From Diphasiastrum complanatum (Eukaryota; Streptophyta; Lycopodiopsida; Lycopodiales; Lycopodiaceae), in NCBI GenBank assembly GCA_029204225.1, contig MU831867.1:35594-99593 (forward strand): a stretch of DNA of 64,000 bases, in the 5' to 3' direction. The notes beneath the pieces were generated by a model. That model saw only the letters and a program-made list of their open reading frames with translations. It made no database searches and was not told where the DNA came from. Of this stretch, positions 9,766 through 22,474 are shown one piece after another. A program made the position numbers and the translations under genes. Numbering within the stretch: the first letter of the stretch is position 1; every line of letters starts with the position of its first letter.

Positions 9766-10743
9766 CCCGTCGGTGGGACATCTTTCATACCTGAGGCCAC
9801 CCCCGTAGACACTCCTAAGGCCACATCTCCCATACCGGAGGCCACCCCCGTAGACACTCCCAGGGCCACATCGCCATCAGCTGCCATCCCGCCATTGTAT
9901 GACATGGATGGTCACATCATTGAGAATAACCATGGTAAGAGGATTATCATGCGCATGAGGGAGCTCATATATATCCACTTTCCTAGAGACATTTTTCATG
10001 GCTGACGCGATGTCAGCGATGACCACAAGAATCGCGTCATTGACCAGCTACGTAGTGAGTTCCTTGTCCCATCCCAGGACATGAAATTTGCATGGAAATG
10101 GATGAGGAGCTGCATGGGAGCTGTGATGAGCCACCGCAAATCGGAGATCCAAGATGCAGTGAAAGTTGAGAGAGGCAGGACTTCCCACGTGGAGAAAGAG
10201 GGTAGAAGTATGCAAAAAAAGAGTATCGAGATGATCCAGAACGCTTCAGACAGCAGCGAGAGGCAGCCAGGGTCCGACTAGAGGCCACGGGCGCTTCTCA
10301 CTTGGGGGCAGTGGTGGCGAGGGATATTTTCAAGCCCACTTTGTAAGTTTACCCTATACCCATTTGTGATATTTGACTATTGATTGTTTTTTTTTTTTTT
10401 TGCTCTTGGGAGTTTTTCGTAAGATACATTGAAATAAAATACTCTCTTTATATGATCAAAATTTGGAATGTTTGTGCAGCGGTCCACACATGATGAGCAT
10501 TTGTTTGCGTATTCCCACGGTACATAGGCAGTACTCAAGTTATTGGAGAGGCAGGGCGTGCGTATAAACTGGGATGCTACTCCTCCGGTACTACATGAAA
10601 TCCATTTTATGTTTTTTAAACTTGATATTCTCTCCCACTCTCATACGATTGTTCGAAAGACTAATTCATGTGTTTTGTGCGTGCAGGAACAACAAGGTCC
10701 ACATGACGGAGATGATGAGGAGAAATTAGATAGTTCTAGCTAG
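9766..10743 (+). pseudogene. En/Spm-like (Transposase_24-type) gene remnant, copy 1
   Basis: The plus strand matches copy 2 (11117-12836) segment by segment. Shared parts are a Pro/Thr-rich stretch ending SPSA, the block around DRDIF/DWR, MSHRKS, a basic helix ending in a G-rich H-x-G-x-G region, then an intron and LLERQGV-x-I-x-WD. A stop codon (TGA near 10002) replaces the tryptophan seen in copy 2, and frameshifts follow. The Pro/Thr-rich part contains an imperfect in-frame duplication of about 48 bp (9780-9875). The layout resembles the plant Ptta/En/Spm Transposase_24 family, but I see only weak motifs, so the family name is tentative. Confidence 0.45.
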
Positions 10744-11110
10744 TGTTTTGGCCCTATAGCTAGCCTTTCCATGTTTACATACACTTGTGTACATGTTTTT
10801 ACATCTATCATTTTTATTCATACATTTGCCATTCATCATTCGATGCAGCTAGTTTTTTATGTAATCTTGAACCTTGACTAATCATGTAATTGAAATGTAT
10901 TTGGCCCTAAAACCATGTAAAAATGTTTAATCTATTTATTATAAAGTGTAATTATTGTGGCTAACATGTGATTATTGTGGTGTACTTATATTCAACTATG
11001 GTTGAATGCAAAGAATCACTTTTTTTGTTCTACCCTAAACCCTTAACTCAAGTATTTGAATTTATTTCTTGCACTAATTAACTCTACATGGTTGTATGTT
11101 CTGAAAATAT
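10744..11110. other. Spacer between tandem En/Spm-like copies
   Basis: AT-rich sequence with no coding signal. It ends in a TTGCAG that could be a splice acceptor for the first exon of the next copy. Confidence 0.4.
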
Positions 11111-11116
11111 ATTTTA

Positions 11117-12836
11117 ATGCTTGCAGAGATTATCCCAATCGTATCCTCAATGTCTCATAACACATCTCCAAGTCACGGATCTGCCCGCAATCACAAGTCA
11201 TCCCGTTTTTCATCCATGAGTGACGATGAAGTCCTCAGTTATATGGATGGGATGTTTTCCTCGCGTGCAGATAGAATCATGGAGAAACTACGGACTCGTT
11301 GGGATGCACGGAGTTCAGATAGGTTGTCCACATCATCTCTTCTAAGGAGATCCAGTCCCCACAACCCTCCGCCCGAGGTGTTCCCCCCTTCCACGAGGGT
11401 CTATCTGAGCGGGAGTCCTTCCCCCGTGCACTCTAATGCCAGTGCCTCTTCTCGACATTCCGGCCGGGAAAAGAGCAATCGTAGGAGGAGGAGTCACCTC
11501 AACGATGGCTCCTATTGTGGCGATGACGCCAATAATGTCGCGCTTCATGTGGCCTCGAGTCCAGCACATCCATCTAGCAGGCCTCGTCGTAGGTCTTCCA
11601 AGAAGCAACGTGGATGGTGCGTGATACTTTGACTCTTGTATCTGTCACACCTGATTATCCCAATACCCCCACACTCTATCCTTACATTTTTTCTTCTTTG
11701 GTACCCACGCTCCCTATGGGGTCTCCATGGCACCATGATCTCTCTTGCCAGGCCACTCCACCCATTTTGTCTCCCATTCAAACCCCTGTTGGTAGCACTC
11801 CCGCTCAAACCCCTCTCCAACTTTCTCCTCTTCGTACCCCTCCCCACTCTTCTCGTGATCGCCTTCAAACTCTTCCCCAAATCATTCCCGTTGTAGCCAC
11901 CTCCCCCACTCCTCTTGACACTCCCTTTGCCACCTCTCCATCAGCTGACGTCTTGCCATCCTATGACATAGATGTGGAGAAGCACATAGTGGAGGATGAC
12001 CGTGGTGGTCACGTCATCACTCGCATGAGGCAACTCACGCATGTGGTCTTCAACAGGGACATTTTCAAGGACTGGCGCAAACAAAGTGATGAGGAAAAGA
12101 ATCGTTGTATAGAGAATTTCCAGTCTCCTCCCCTGATTTGGAATCTGACCGAATATGGATGGGACTACGCATGGGAAGCATGATGAGCCACCGCAAATCA
12201 AAGATCCGAGATGCGGTGAGAGCTGGCAAATCTAGGCCATACAACATGCACAAGGACGATTGGAAGTTTGCAAAGAAAGAATTTTGAGAAGATCTAGATC
12301 GTTTCAAGCAACAAAGAGAGGTAGCTAAGAAGCGAATGGAGACGACAGGGCCCTCGCACCTGGGCAGTGGTGGCCAAGATTCTTTTCATGCCCATTTCAT
12401 AAGTCTCCCCACCTATAAGTTGAACTTGTTTTGGTCATAATTCATATTTTATTTGTGGATATGTTTAAATTAAATTACAATCACCAATTTGTCAGTTCAT
12501 GCATAAATCTGCCGTAAAGCGGTCTCCCACAAAAGAGGAGTACAAGTATGCATATTCCAACAACTTGCAATCATTACTCAAATTATTGGAGAGACAAGGA
12601 GTAGAAATTGACTGGGATGGATATTCTGAGGTATGTATTATGGTTTCAACATCTATTTTGACTTCACCACATTCATTCGGTCGGACACTCTAACAACATC
12701 ACTTACAAAATTTACACATCTTCATTGCATGCATGTATCGTAGTCCTAGTCTCATGCATCGCAATCACATGAATCTGATGACCATGGCCAGGATGGGGAT
12801 AATTCAGCTGGATCTAATAATTAGGCGTTTCATTTT
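11117..12836 (+). pseudogene. En/Spm-like (Transposase_24-type) gene, copy 2, most complete
   Basis: Probable exons run from 11117 (Ser/Arg-rich, with MSDDEVLSYMDGMF) through a Pro/Thr-rich linker (11614-11940) to a conserved block (about 11940-12410). That block contains DIFKDWRKQSDEEKNR, WDYAWEAMMSHRKS, KDDWKFAKKEF and KQQREVAKKRM. Further exons lie at about 12490-12630 (LLERQGVEIDWDGYSE) and 12745-12825. A TGA follows KKEF and there is a frame change in the middle of the conserved block, so this copy is not intact. In the plant Transposase_24 family such proteins accompany CACTA elements. I see no CACTA termini nearby. Confidence 0.45.
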
Positions 12837-12954
12837 GATATATATTTGTAATTTGAACATTTATGTATCAATATATATAATTTGTTGAAGTTAAGCCCTC
12901 TACATGGCTTTTCAATTGCATGTAGTCCAGTTTTAGGATAGAATGGAGCCATTT

Positions 12955-13352
12955 GACAAGGTTATAATGATGTCCATGGGAGAACCTTGGCCACCACTCC
13001 CAAGGTGTGAGGGTCCCTACAGTCTCCTGTAGCTTCTTAGCGGCCTTCTGTTGTTGTTTGACACAATCTGGATTTTCGGAAAATCCTTTCTTCACAAACT
13101 TCAAGTCTTCCTTGTGTCTTGATTCGGATGGATATTCTAGATCCGAGGTATATATGGCTTCAAGATATACTTTAACTTCACTACATTCATGTGGTCTGAC
13201 TTTTACTCTCATCACATTTCTCAGATAACTAAATTATATTCATTGGATGCAGATATCACAGTCTCAATCTCATGCATCGCAGTCACAGGAGTCCGATTGC
13301 GACATCAATGGCCAGGATGAGGACCACTCAGCTGGATCTAATTATAATTAGG
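12955..13352. pseudogene. En/Spm-like gene, copy 3, with an internal inversion
   Basis: From about 12955 to 13115 the minus strand encodes the block matching copy 2 (RHKEDLKFVKKGF, KQQQKAAKKLQE). From about 13118 to 13352 the plus strand matches the end of copy 2 (GATGGATATTCT, then an intron, then CAGGATGAGGA and CAGCTGGATCTAAT). The two parts therefore face opposite ways, which implies a local inversion after duplication. Confidence 0.5.
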
Positions 13353-13882
13353 TATATTTCACTAATCCAATTTGTAACATATCTCTGTACTTGGAACATT
13401 TATGTATGAATATATATTCGTTGAATTTAACTTTCCTTCATCAATTTTTAAGTGCTTATAATGTAACTCAAATAAATGTTGCAAATTTTTTTATTAACAA
13501 TAATGAATGAACAAATGATTTTGCTTACCAACTTCAAAAGAAGTGGTGCAAAAGACTCTTGGGGTCGGATGGAGTCCATCTTAAGGGCAGAATGGAGCCA
13601 GTAATTTGGCTCCATTCTACCCTAATTTTTTTTTTTTCTGATTTTAAACCCTCGGAATAACCCTCAGAAGAGGGTAAGCTTTTGATAGAGATATACCAAG
13701 GGATATCTCGGTATAATCCTCGGAATAGAGAGGGTCACCAATAGCTTGTTGGGAGGGATATACGAGGGGCCTCGGTATATCTCTCAGTATGTGTGTGCTA
13801 TAAACAACACAAAAACAAGGTGAAGAAGCCTTGATTACCGAGGCAATTATCGAGGATCTAGTTCCTAGGCATACTTCAGGGT
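13353..13882. other. Spacer with short CCTCGGTAT-type repeats
   Basis: No gene is seen. The sequence has repeated short words around CCTCGG and GGTATATC (13650-13880), a run of T at 13627, and no recognisable termini. Confidence 0.4.
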
Positions 13883-16484
13883 TTATACCAAGGCATACGA
13901 TGTTTTTTCAAAAAAAACTTCTTCGTAAAAGCCTCGGTAATAGGGTCTGAAATCCTCCAAAATGTTGTAGTGCATCTTACGTATTATGGCTTTTAACCCA
14001 TCAAGGCCATTGAGAGAGAAATTTTCATAACACTTGGAGATGTCGGTAGACCACATAGAGGTGATTATGCTTGGCATGTTAAGGTAGAATTCAGTGGATG
14101 AGTTGCATTGCCAAAATAGATTGGTATCCACATTTAGGATACTTTGGTATGTATTTGTCTTAAGGCATGCACCCTCCATGAGGAGTGGAGACTAAATACC
14201 AAGAGCTCTTGTAAAAAATGTGGCCACCTTAGAAAAGTAGCAATCATGTGCATTGGTGATCCATCTGAAAAAAATTGTGTGCTTTAGTAAAAAAGGTAAC
14301 TCTTCTTTTCCTATTAGGTATTTTGGTATCTTATTAGCAAATGTATGCTTAATAACATTCATGGAATCATTAATAGTATTGTTAACTTAATCTAGAAAAG
14401 GGGCAAAATCTGAACTAGACAACCTTTGTAAAGCCAAATTTCTAACAAAATAGATGCACATGAAATAGGGATTACATTGGGCCCTATCCACACCATTCAC
14501 ATATAAGTTGCTAGGGATCCATTCACGCTCATCAATGGCACTCCTTAGCTTGTTTTCAGTTAAGCTCTTATCATGCAGCCATTTAGTTTTCTTTGAATAG
14601 TTTGTTACAACATGTTTGCAAATTAGGGCATGTTTAACAATCATATCATGATCATGTTCTGATATATGGGTAACATTTTAGCCAACTTAACCCATCCTTG
14701 GTACAATTCAGTAGCAACCTCATTGATATTTGATTGATGTATAGGGATATGATTAAGTCCGTTATTCAAGTTGTTCTTGCTAATAGTTTTAGTATCCATG
14801 GAAATCACATGCCCAAAACTTTCAAAAATAAAATCTTTAAATCGTTTAGTGCTAGAGCATATATAAGGTGGGATATCATTAACATCGAAGTCACAAAAGA
14901 CTTGAAAGGGCTTATACCATTCATGTTTCAAATGCAAAAAGTAAGTCCAACCAAACACAATTTGCTCAAAGATCTCATCAATAGAATCGATGTCTGCAAT
15001 AAAGTCTTGGATTAAAATTGTTTGACATTTATACTCTCAAGGCATCTATTGTAATAACGTAAATGTAAAAACATCTCCCCTTTGTTTCTCCTAACCATAA
15101 GTTGTAGCCTGCCTGCTGCATTGACCTCCAATGATCTTTTTACTTCTTCTCCTTCTTCTTGCACATGGATTAGTCTCGGTAAAAATTCAGCTTTTGTAAT
15201 GGGAAGATCTTCTTTGCCACTACTATGTCCCGCATTACTTTTATTAGGAAAGTACTTCATGTTCTTGTTGCCACTGCTTGACATGACCGAGCTTGGATTA
15301 TTCAGATTGAGGGACCCTGATCTCTTGTTTGTATTATGGAAGTATTTGTCTTGCAAGGTAGAAAAACTAGATTTTTTCAAAAGGCGCTCAATTTCACGGA
15401 TGTTCTTGGCATCTCCAAGATGTGCTAGAAGCTTAGTAGTAGGGTCATTGGTGAGTTCTATGGTGGTATCAATCATGTGTTGTCTAATGTAGAGAAAAGC
15501 AAGGTGGGCTTTAACACCATCTCTTATAGGTTTATGTAGCCAAAGAAAAAAGACATTCAATTGGTTCTGAAGGGAAGCACCAGGGAAGTATTCATCATAA
15601 ATTGATAGCGTGATCAAACCAGATAATGGAAGAGTTGTTTTTGCATTTGTCATTGCAGATAAGAAAGGTCTTTTCTAATTCCAAATTCTAGCTTGATGTA
15701 GGTTTTTTGTGTTAAAACCAGTTTTAAAATGGCCCCTAGTTCTAGCCCAGGTCTGTTCAGAAGGACATCTCAAAAGCTCAAATTTGCTCATTTTTATGAC
15801 AATATCAAAAGCAATAAGGGGGTCAAAAGTAGGATTCTTATGTAAAACCGCTTGCTTGCAGGTCTGGACTTCAATATTAGTAATATGAGTAAGAGAAATC
15901 CAAAGTTCAATAGTGATTGGGGCCAAAACATTTATAGACAGAAGGCTCCATAGCTTGTAGGCAATTTTGGAAGACTTAAACTCAATAGTACTGGGCACCA
16001 GAGATACTTGGCAACTCTTATCTTGGCAAAACTCAAAGTAAGACTGATTATCTGCTTCACAGATTTCTTGTGAGAAGGGCTCTAGTTGGGAAGTACTATC
16101 CTCATCAAGGTCATCAATAAAAATCAATGGATGAGGCGAGAGAGGGGGTTCAGTGGGGATAGGGATATCAGTAGTCAAGGCACCATTAATGATAATTGCA
16201 AAATCTTTCTTCATCAGCAATTCTATCAATATAATTGGGGAGGTTGATACAAATGTTCTCAACAATGTTCAGGGTGTCTTTTTTTTTCTAATAAAATCCA
16301 TATAAATCTTAATCCAATCCATGGTGGTCATAAGATCTACGAGGCAAAAGATTCTATCATCAGGACCATCAACATCACATGTAGCTTTATCAGTAGAAAT
16401 AATAAGATTGTGAATTTCAAGCCTTGATCTTATGGCTTTGTGGGGTTCTGGACGTCGAAATAGGTTGTTGCATCCACAAATCAC
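13883..16484 (-). pseudogene. Decayed gene with a reverse-transcriptase-like block
   Basis: Several minus-strand frames line up head to tail with stops and frameshifts between them: 16269-16484, 15675-16265, 15012-15653, 14641-14958 (readable upstream to about 15010), 14387-14644, a continuation across 14200-14386, and 13883-14179. The last contains STDISKCYENF, which resembles the first catalytic aspartate motif (motif A) of reverse transcriptases. The block before it (NSSTEFYLN) has no clear match I can name. No later RT motifs (such as x-DD) follow, so the gene is truncated. It does not look like copia or gypsy pol. A Penelope-like or other non-LTR source is possible but unproven. Confidence 0.4.
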
Positions 16485-17475
16485 TCCAAAGCACTATGGG
16501 CTACTCTCCAATCGTCGCGCACGCACTGTGGCCCATCTTTCCACAGCCATCTCCCTCCCTCTTCAACTATGGCAACTCTGAGGGTTTTACAAGTGTCTAA
16601 ACAAACTGATCGAATGGTCTCCTCTCACCACGGTTGTCCACAGCCGTCAAGGAGCAATTTAATCCTACTAGGGCACCCACCATAAGCAACTTACAGTTCA
16701 GACTTGGGTTTTCCACAGAGAAAGATTCTCATTTTTCTCTATTTCAACCCTAGTTGTCCATTCTTCATAGCAAAAGATGAAGATTGATCTCTAATAACAG
16801 CATGGCCGCCCACGGCCTCTTGTAGGACCACTCGCCCTACCAACGCGCTCCCTTGTGGATCTTTACTGCTCAGAAATGATTTCAGATAATGAAAGATATG
16901 AAGCCTTCTCTTTTGAAACCCCAGCCTTGGTTTTTGGCTGCTTACTAATTACTTTTTCATCCTTCCATGCTTGAGCATGGCTTCTTGCAGTCATCACCTA
17001 GCTACTCCAATGCCCTACTGTAGCTTCTTACAGTAGCAAAAACAATCTCTTATAGAGAAAGATCCAAGCTTTTTGCTCTGTAAACCCAAGTCTGCAAAGA
17101 CTAAGCCTTGTTGCATGTTCCTAGAACTGGTTGTAATCCAAATACTGAGAACCAAATTGCTATGGTTGCCTTGTCTGTCCAACCACCATTGTCAGCTCTT
17201 CTCGACACAAAACCGTTCGTCAATTCATTGAGAATTGCTCCCGTTATCAGTATTTCTTATGGGTTGCCTCATAGCCTGCCTGCTATGAAATTTTCTTTTA
17301 CTTTGATTCTACGAATTGATTCTGTATGCACTGAATCAAAGGGTTTTGCATCTCTGATCACCCAGACCATCCTGTACCCCGTACGACATCCTTATTGTTG
17401 CTCGGTTCTGATGCTACCATCGATGGAATCACTCTTCCAAGAGCTTTGATCGTGCACGTTCCTCCATAGCCTAAA
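16485..17475. other. Probable leader of a minus-strand LTR element
   Basis: This lies just downstream, on the minus strand, of the primer site at 17476-17488. No convincing protein is found. The 113-codon plus-strand frame at 17108-17449 has no recognised motif. Confidence 0.35.
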
Positions 17476-17488
17476 GGCTCTGATACCA
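17476..17488 (-). promoter_or_regulatory. Primer-binding site, minus strand
   Basis: The minus strand reads TGGTATCAGAGCC, complementary to initiator methionine tRNA. It lies directly inside the candidate LTR at 17490-17881 and shows the element is oriented leftward. Confidence 0.8.
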
Positions 17489-17489
17489 A

Positions 17490-17881
17490 GTTAACATTCT
17501 ATGCAGAAATTTTGATCTAGTGCAGAATGCACATCAGAGATGCAATCACTGACTTATTGCCAACCATCAAAACCATAAACAACATCCACAAGTAATAGAG
17601 TGATGGAGGAGCTCACATAAGCAAAGAGCTCACAAAGCAAAAGCATCTTTATTACAAAGAGAATGATACATATACAAGCAAAGGTCCCCTTTAGCATGGG
17701 GATGCCACGTGGCATAAGCCTAATAAATGCATTAATTTCATTGTGGCCTCTACGTGGCATTTTAGCCTATATACAGGTAAACTCCCGTTATCGGCCCGGG
17801 ACAAGCCCTTGGGCTAGCTTCTTAACTAAAGCCTACCTACCAAACTAAAACAGTTCATAACAACTGTAAACTACACTAACA
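17490..17881 (-). repeat. Candidate LTR of a minus-strand retrotransposon
   Basis: On the minus strand a segment of about 392 bp starts TGTTAGTG and ends near ATGTTAAC just before the primer site. It includes TGTATATAGG as a possible TATA box and an AATAAA. The 3' terminal bases are not a clean CA, and no partner LTR was found to the left, so the boundaries are approximate. Confidence 0.5.
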
Positions 17882-19287
17882 TTACAAACATAGTTGAGCT
17901 TATTAATTCTAACTGTTTCAAGGGTGGTCACCACGTGCTAATTAGTGTAGAAACTCGAGGTACCATCATATGTATGATGAGAGTTCTTTGTATATACACT
18001 TTTTGAGAAAGAGAAATTTTGAGTCATTGGAGAGAATATTCCTCTTAGGATCCCCATGCAACTTGAATAAGCAATTGACCTCCTATTCTTGCATTATAGC
18101 AGTCAAACACCATGCAAGTGCTCCTATGTCCAATTATAGGTCTGGACCCTCATATGATTATTAATTACTTTATCGGCCAAGCCTGAAATGACGAGGCATA
18201 ACTAGTAACCACATACACTAGAGTGACCGACTATCCATGTCAAGAATTATGCCGAATCCCTCATACTGGACATGGACGTAACATAGGGACAACTAAAGTG
18301 GTTCTTTAGTCTCATGACATTGCTTGGCATGTCGAGTTGCAAGGGACGATTGAACAAAAATGGACCAATCAAGTTGCAATTATTCAATTGAGCCACTAAA
18401 GTTGCAACAATGCATGTAAGTGTCTGTATGTTTTTTTTTTATTGTTGTCATGTCTTTGCCCATGCACACTCTGAATCAAAGCAAAGAAAATGTCAACTAG
18501 TATGCCAAACTTCTAGGAGAATAGGATTTTAAGATAGTCGCTTACTTTGCATCCAATTTCACACATTGTTGACCTTGCCTTGCAAAGGCAATACTATGTG
18601 TTGAGGTCGGTCAATGGAGTTTGGAAGAAAGTCAACGTTAAAAAATAAATTTTGGTGTTGGTTGAACACTTGAGGTCTGGACCTTGGTGGAAGACTGAAA
18701 TAATGTCGTACTATACCAACAAAGTTAATATAGATTTTGTAGTAAATAATGTCGAACCCATAGAGGACAGCGTTAGAAAGTTATGTATTTGGTACAATTT
18801 ATGATTTATTTCGAGTGAAGTGGCTTCGGGCATTATTCTGGTTGTCAACAGACATTAGAAAGAAACCAGTATTACTTGTGTTGGGGGTGTGTAGTGTTAA
18901 TAATTCCATAACAGCAGTCTTGTCTCTATCAAATCGAATGAAATGCATTCTATAGGTGAGATGTTATCATAGTAGTATAATAGTACTACATTTCAACTGA
19001 TTAATGTGTCAATAGAGAGTCGAGAAATGTTCGATGTATTCATGTTTGTGCAAACAATTAGTCAATCGCGTTTGCGAACTATTCATTTCTAGACAAAAGA
19101 CCTCAACAACTTAAGTCCAAGGTTATGGTTAAAGAGCACGAATAGTTTTAGAGCACGTTAGAAACTTATGTCAGTTACAAGCAAGAACACAGATCAAAGA
19201 CTCAATTCTTCAGACAGGGACTGACATCTCAAATATATACATACAATTTTATTCAATGATCGTGCTAGACTGTACCAAATTTAGACG
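17882..19287. other. No recognised feature
   Basis: About 1.4 kb without a supportable gene. Short frames lack motifs and I see no terminal repeats. Confidence 0.4.
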
Positions 19288-20420
19288 TTATTTGAGTGCC
19301 GAAAAGAAAGTATTCGCAACAGACGAAGTGGTCAGCCTTTCGTTAATACATTCTGCATCTATTTGTTGAGCTTCAATATGAAAAGTTATCACCTCAAATT
19401 CAATAGACAAAATAGGATGCATACCATAAGTAAGAAAATATGGTGTTTGCTTCATCGTGATCTTTTCTGTGTTACAATAAGCCCAGAGAACTGATGGTAA
19501 TTTCTGATCCCCATTAGTCGCATGTGCAATAGTAATCTTGTTCAGAATCTTACATAATATTCCATAAACTCTCTCAGTCAACCCGTTTGCTTTTGGATTA
19601 TAAGGGGTTGTCTTTCTGTGTTTAATCAGAAAATATGTTGTCAACAGTTGTATTGTGTCATTTAAAAAATGTGTACCACGGTCACTTACTAATTCAAGAG
19701 GACAACCATATCTTTTGATTATAGTTTTGAATAAGAACGTTGCGACAGTTTTCGCATCGTTTCGTTTCATCGCTTCTGCTTCAACGTTCTTTGTAGCATA
19801 ATCCGTTGCAACAAGAACATAACAACACTTCGTATGTTGAATCACAGGTTTGATAGGACCGACAAAATCAATCCCCCACTTCTCAAATGGTGCAAGAGGT
19901 AGGATTGGTGTCAACGGCCAATTCATTGCTTTTGTTGGCTTTCCAGATCTCTGACATGGATCACACGAACGAATATAATTCGATACATCCTTGAACATAG
20001 TTGGCCACCAGTACTTGGCAGTCAATATTTTATTAACAATATTCTTTAAAGCAAAGTGTCCGCCAGCATCCTCTGAATGTAAGACTTGAACAACCTTTTT
20101 AAAATCTGTTGTTTCGAACATCTTCTTAGTTGATGATCAGCACCAAGCTTGTACAGGACATTGTTAATAATCGTATAAGGTGCTACCTTATATTGAAAAC
20201 TGTCTTCTTTCTCCAAATCATAACCATCTGGATATATCTGATCCTTAAGATAAGCAATGTTATCAGAATATAACAAATTCGTAGATGAGATTTCGAATAA
20301 ATTTTCGTCTGAAAAATCATCATTAATTGGTTTTTCAACTTTTCTCGTGCTGAGTCACGATAGATAGTCAGCATTTGTATGATATTTTCCTTGGCGAAGT
20401 TCTACTTAATAAGTGAATTC
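19288..20420 (-). pseudogene. Ty3/gypsy pol remnant: RNase H end and integrase
   Basis: The minus strand carries the end of gypsy RNase H (ELRQGKYHTNADYLS near 20385-20420), then a spacer, then the integrase zinc-binding region (H-x-AGGHF, C-x2-C in SCDPCQRSGKP). The integrase core follows with GIDFVGP, SDRGTHFL and NPKANGLTER, which supply the D, D and E. The order is that of Ty3/gypsy pol. A stop after NADYLS and a frameshift near 20110 disable it. No LTRs or reverse transcriptase are seen around it. Confidence 0.8.
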
Positions 20421-21170
20421 CTGCAGATGATAGTATTGGTAGTTCTTCCAAATGTTCGTATCAAAAATTGTTGGAGTATCATTCACTATATTTACTTCAT
20501 ATGTTTTGTGTGATTTAGACCTTTTTGCTAATGATCTACTTTAGCAAAATTGCTTTTGGCCATCTTTTTTTTGCTGCTTTTAATTGAAAGCTGCTCTCTA
20601 CTATTTGAAAAGAAAAAGCTTCAAGCTATGCACTTTCGTTGGGAGTGATAAGCGAAAAGCCAAACACATTAAATTCTCTATCTCTAGAGTTGCATGAGCA
20701 TCACACCAGAATATTATTGTTGTTGGCATGCAATTCCTTTGATATGTAGGCTTCAAATTTTCATCTCTTGCTTTCAAGAGATGCATTGGGGTATGCAGGT
20801 GCATTCAAAATAGCCGAACTTGAGGTTCCAAAGTCAACTTGTGAGATCTCAGCTTTTGCCAGGAGAGAGGTACCATGCGCCTCCTCCAACATGTCAGCTA
20901 TCTTTAGTGAAGGGTTAGAACGCTCACCTTCCTCAGTTGGATTTGTCTCCAATCTTCCACTTTCATTACACATAAGGGATTCTGTGCCACTGCAATCTTG
21001 CTTGTGACTTTATTTTCTTAGAATAATTATATCAGCTTTTTGTGTAGCCTCTGGCTCGGATTTGCAGACAAGATTTTTCCTTGTGGAAATCGTTGGGATG
21101 ACAATTTGTAGACAAGATTTTTCCTTGTGAAAATCACTATCTAATAAGGTGATTAGCGACTAAGTGGAAA
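20421..21170. other. No recognised feature
   Basis: Spacer between the gypsy remnant and a candidate LTR. A 79-codon plus-strand frame at 20768-21007 lacks motifs. An AGACAAGATTTTTCCTTGTG word occurs twice at about 21067 and 21111. Confidence 0.35.
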
Positions 21171-21705
21171 TTCATAGCAAATTCTTATTTTGGTGGTGAT
21201 GAAGACTATTGCCCCTCCTGCAGACATGAACGAAGTTAGGGACGGAACGCTGAACTGGAGCTATAGTCTTTTGGGTGCCACGTGTCAATGTCTCATTGGC
21301 ACGCGGTGACTCGTTGTTATGGACCCGCGTCAGTGTGCACAACTGACGCATGTCGTTAGTCATGCGTGACTCCTATGGAGGGAGATGACTCACCTGGACT
21401 ATGTATATAGAGGTGGATCTCCATGAGCTGGGTATTCATTCTCTCCTAGAGAATGAAGAGCACTTCCACTGGTGGTCAGGTCGGGACGAGTATCTAGGCC
21501 TCAAGATATAGGTAGGTAAGGGTCGAGGGTAAGGCATGGTGGTATGGGACACCATGGCTTACATTGATGGTGGTCTGTAGCTCAAATGCACAGGAGTGAG
21601 GTGGCAGTACCTCTATGGCTGGGTGGTAACGTAGCGTTCGTCACTTGTTTGTGCTTTAGCAATGACCGGCATGACGATGGGGATTCTAACAGTTGGTATC
21701 AGAGC
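21171..21705 (+). repeat. Candidate LTR end with primer-binding site
   Basis: A TGGTATCAGAGCC primer site at 21693-21705 follows sequence ending TTCTAACA, the expected CA end of an LTR. A TATGTATATAG at about 21401 may be its TATA box. The left end of the LTR could not be placed and no second LTR was found. Confidence 0.5.
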
Positions 21706-22210
21706 CACCGATCATTGTGAATAAGGTGCAATCGCTCTAACTTATGTTATTGGTTGGTTTGAACTTTTAGCTGATGTTTTTGAAGGCTTAGTTGATTTTG
21801 TTGAATCGATCTGAACAACTTTGCTTTTTGGTTTGTCTCAATCTGAGGTCGTTTTGATTGAAAACGAACCACCTTTGCTAGCTACGGTGGTAGTAGTCGG
21901 TTTCTTTTGAATGTTTTACGATTTTAAAAAAAAACTTCAAAAACCGATTTCATTTTTTGGCCTTGTTTTGGGTTTTGGAAGTCGAAAATTTTTTACAATC
22001 AAAGTTTTTTTTATTTGATGCCAAAAAAAAAATAATTCCGCGGGCACCCGCGCGTCCGCGCGGATCTGCGTGCCTGCCTGCTGGTTTTCCGTACCGTACA
22101 GTGTCAAAAATTTCTGTGCTGTTTTTTTTTTTTGGTAGCCGCTCTAGTCTGCGGGACTCCCAGAAATCAGCATACTGGAGGAGCTTTGTTTATCTATAAT
22201 AACTACTATT

Positions 22211-22474
22211 GACAAGAACCTTAACTCTTGGTTTGTAGATATTGATCCATGGTGGATTGATAGTGGAGCAAGCGCTCACGTAACAATGCACAAGCATTAC
22301 TTCTCATCCTTGATGACCTATGAAGGTGAAACAGCCAATGATCTTGAATGTGTCATAAAAGACACTGGAACAATTTTTATTTCTCTCTCTACAAGCAAGA
22401 ATCATAATCTAGAAAATGTTTTGTTCATTTCTTTCATAACTAAGAATATTTTAAGTGTGAGTCAGAAACAATAG
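22211..22474 (+). pseudogene. Copia protease fragment
   Basis: The plus strand encodes DPWWIDSGASAHVT followed by a stretch equivalent to the region between protease and integrase, ending NILSVSQ. This matches residues about 305-385 of the intact copia polyprotein in layout. It ends in a stop and has no neighbouring gag or integrase. It may belong with the primer site at 21693, about 520 bp upstream. Confidence 0.8.

Noticed and set aside
16800-17450. Plus-strand 113-codon frame considered as a host gene
   Set aside because: It lies just downstream of a minus-strand primer-binding site, so it is more likely leader sequence read antisense. No motifs.
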